NCBI GenBank assembly: GCA_921293015.1
Contig: OV121091.1
Location: 9,081,755 to 9,145,754, forward strand
DNA: 64,000 nucleotides
Reading direction: 5' to 3'
Origin: Phorcus lineatus
Lineage: Eukaryota; Mollusca; Gastropoda; Trochida; Trochidae
In this document: positions 62,916 to 64,000 of the stretch, piece after piece
Position numbering within the stretch: the first letter of the stretch is position 1
How the letters are laid out: every line of letters begins with the position of its first letter
Position numbers and translations under genes: made by a program
The notes under the pieces: model-generated
Database searches by the model: none
Seen by the model: only the letters and a program-made list of their open reading frames with translations
Told to the model about the DNA's origin: nothing

Positions 62916-64000
62916 TATTGATTATTATCAAAACCGATGTAAAATGAATCAAAGTATACGCATTCTTATTGAATAAAGATAGCAGCCTCCGTTTTCGCTC
63001 CTCAGGCTGGAAGTACAAATTGAATAATTTCGATATCTGCATTCGTTGTAAATTACAAATACTGGTGTGCACGTGCGCCTTTAAATTACATGATAGGTAG
63101 CTACATAGGTTGCGTCATTACTGTTTAGAAATTCAACCAGCGTCTCTAGTTTATCGACGTGATGTTTTGTATTTGAGGAGAAGATAGCATTATATCTGAT
63201 CATTTTAATTTGGATCAAAGGATAGCAACAAAAACCGCACACATCGCTTTAACATTTCCATAAAGCATAGGCCGACTTACACGCATACATACACCAACAT
63301 AAAGGCATACACGCGTACGCATATGTTCCTCTGCTTATCTTTGATGTTGGCTAATACAGAAGCGTTAAGAGCCCGAAGCCTTCTCTTCTATGATTCTGGA
63401 ACTAAAGCCTGGAACCGTACTGAGGCAGTTTGATGTGTTGCATGGTGGGCCCATAGGCTTCACTTCTTCATGAGTTTACAAACACACAGCTTTATTTCCA
63501 GGAATTACTATACATGTATAATCGTGTGTGGTGAAATTCTGTCCTGAGCATAATCAATGTGAGGAGTTAATGACTGGACAGCGTCATGTTGCAGATTTCC
63601 GGGTCAAATAGAGCTTGTCTGATGCTACTTTTACTGTAATTCCAAAGTATATTGAAAGGAAATATCAAAACAAAAAAGCGGAAAGGAGTAATACTAATCC
63701 ACCGGTTGTAGGCAGATAATTTTAAGTTGAAAATTTTTAGTCAACATGCTAGGAGATGAAATGAATTTCATGTTAATGTTAACGATAGTCTCTTATTATA
63801 GAATTCCATCTTCTCCTCGCCATTTTACTATTCATTCTTTTGCGATATTTCGGAAAAACACCTAATCAAGGAAGTTAATTCTTGTTGTGTCCTACAAACA
63901 AAAGCATGTAAATGCATGACGCAAGTGTTATTGAGAACGACATTCCGTGTGATATAACCGCTTAGAAATGGAAAATCGGAAAAAAAGATCAAATGAAATC
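62916..64000. other. Unassigned AT-rich stretch to window end
   Basis: No coding motif or repeat recognised on either strand. Confidence 0.3.

Overview
The window is AT-rich animal nuclear DNA from an invertebrate. A mollusc or other lophotrochozoan is the most likely source: it has several unrelated LINE clades, Tc1/mariner and Mutator-like DNA transposons, a Ty3/Gypsy remnant, long 32-45 bp minisatellites, (TA)n/(GA)n/(TG)n microsatellites, no bacterial gene layout, and reading frames broken as in old eukaryotic transposons. The species cannot be named from the sequence. Family assignments were made by reading motifs by eye, without any database search.

Almost everything recognisable is mobile DNA or tandem repeat. 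Left to right: a 5'-truncated LINE (0.8-3.25 kb); an (AAT)n tract and a degenerate minisatellite; an antisense mariner fossil (5.0-5.7 kb); a heavily mutated Ty3/Gypsy pol (5.9-7.5 kb); an L1/I-type LINE (8.8-10.1 kb); a 34 bp minisatellite present in opposite orientations (10.1-10.7 and 12.0-12.2 kb) around another LINE fossil; small fold-back elements (13.1-13.8 kb); an 80-90 bp degenerate array (15.0-15.8 kb); a 2.6 kb fold-back element with a Mutator-like transposase scrap in its core (16.4-19.0 kb); a 32 bp array (19.0-20.3 kb); a nearly intact Tc1-like transposon (20.56-22.08 kb); a LINE ORF1 preceded by a 2A-like NPGP motif (22.1-23.2 kb); one 36 bp array now split by at least four insertions (25.1-32.25 kb); a 37 bp array with a LINE insertion bounded by a 13 bp duplication (33.2-34.56 kb); several LINE, Tc1 and Mutator-like fossils (34.7-41.4 kb); an antisense fossil of a widespread unnamed protein family (41.6-43.3 kb); an L1/I-type LINE tail (43.4-44.9 kb); a long LINE with another LINE nested inside it (47.4-51.65 kb); a second Tc1 copy inside an antisense LINE (52.1-54.4 kb); a 45 bp array interrupted by an inverted-repeat element and a perfect-looking hairpin (55.0-57.7 kb); (GA)n; and 3.3 kb of two related 43-44 bp arrays (59.1-62.4 kb).

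Very little looks like host gene. The best candidate is a short first coding exon at 58,411-58,466, with a hydrophobic signal-peptide-like start and a consensus splice donor. Two short cysteine-rich open segments near 23.8 and 24.5 kb are weaker candidates. No rRNA, tRNA, CRISPR or operon was found.

The most informative content is the insertion history. The minisatellites act as a clock: the repeat unit is known, so inserted elements can be cut out and their target duplications read directly. The items most worth following up are the 2A motif on the LINE ORF1, the Mutator-associated fold-back element, a recurring hairpin element at 13 and 57 kb, the TIR element at 29.6-31.6 kb carrying promoter-like motifs, and the unnamed protein family at 41.6-43.3 kb.
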